From an uncultured Dehalococcoidia bacterium (lineage in GTDB: Bacteria > Chloroflexota > Dehalococcoidia > Lucifugimonadales > GCA-2712585): a stretch of DNA of 5,151 bases. The notes under the pieces are model-generated. The model was not told where the DNA came from and searched no databases. It saw nothing but the letters and a program-made list of their open reading frames with translations. Shown in pieces: positions 5,135 through 5,151 of the stretch. Position numbers and translations under genes: made by a program. Each line of letters opens with the position of its first letter. Within the stretch, counting starts at the first letter, position 1. The stretch is taken from positions 1 to 5,151 of the forward strand of contig CAJXDJ010000088.1 in assembly GCA_913052045.1 (NCBI GenBank), read 5' to 3'.

Positions 5135-5151
5135 CCGTGCCTAAAACAGTG

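Overview
The window reads as an ordinary stretch of bacterial chromosome, moderately AT-rich by eye, with tightly packed single-copy housekeeping genes and catabolic-looking accessory enzymes. No taxonomic marker is present. The mix (queG, single-domain cinA/pncC, tandem SDR oxidoreductases, a beta-lactamase-fold esterase, an excalibur-like tail) would fit an uncultured environmental bacterium such as a Chloroflexota/SAR202-type genome, but that is a weak inference.

Layout. 3-542 (+): 3' part of queG (epoxyqueuosine reductase), cut by the left edge. 612-1112 (-): stand-alone CinA C-terminal (PncC-like) protein, convergent with queG, whose expected nucleophilic serine is an alanine. 1145-2986 (+): a three-gene unit behind a good sigma70-type promoter: SDR 1, a 79-residue small protein, SDR 2. 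The two SDRs are gapless paralogues at about 53% identity by hand count. 2983-4095 (-): serine hydrolase of the beta-lactamase / family VIII esterase type, convergent with SDR 2. Both stop codons share the centre of a perfect 11-bp-arm palindrome that probably terminates both transcripts. 4281-4550 (+): DUF167/YggU protein, divergent from the hydrolase. 4551-5151: sparse, with a possible small coiled-coil membrane protein (-), a short remnant of an excalibur calcium-binding tail (-), and a strong intrinsic terminator at 5104-5134.

How the genes work together. The central unit looks like a small oxidoreductase operon: two NAD(H)-type SDRs that probably arose by duplication, with a small helical protein of unknown role between them and short junctions that suggest translational coupling. 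The adjacent esterase may act on related substrates, but it has its own promoter and the opposite orientation, so a shared pathway is only a guess. The flanking genes (tRNA modification, pyridine nucleotide salvage-like, DUF167) are unrelated housekeeping functions.

I see no CRISPR array, insertion sequence, rRNA or intact tRNA. The least expected items are the CinA active-site substitution, the small protein between the paralogous SDRs, the stop-codon palindrome, and the decayed excalibur tail.
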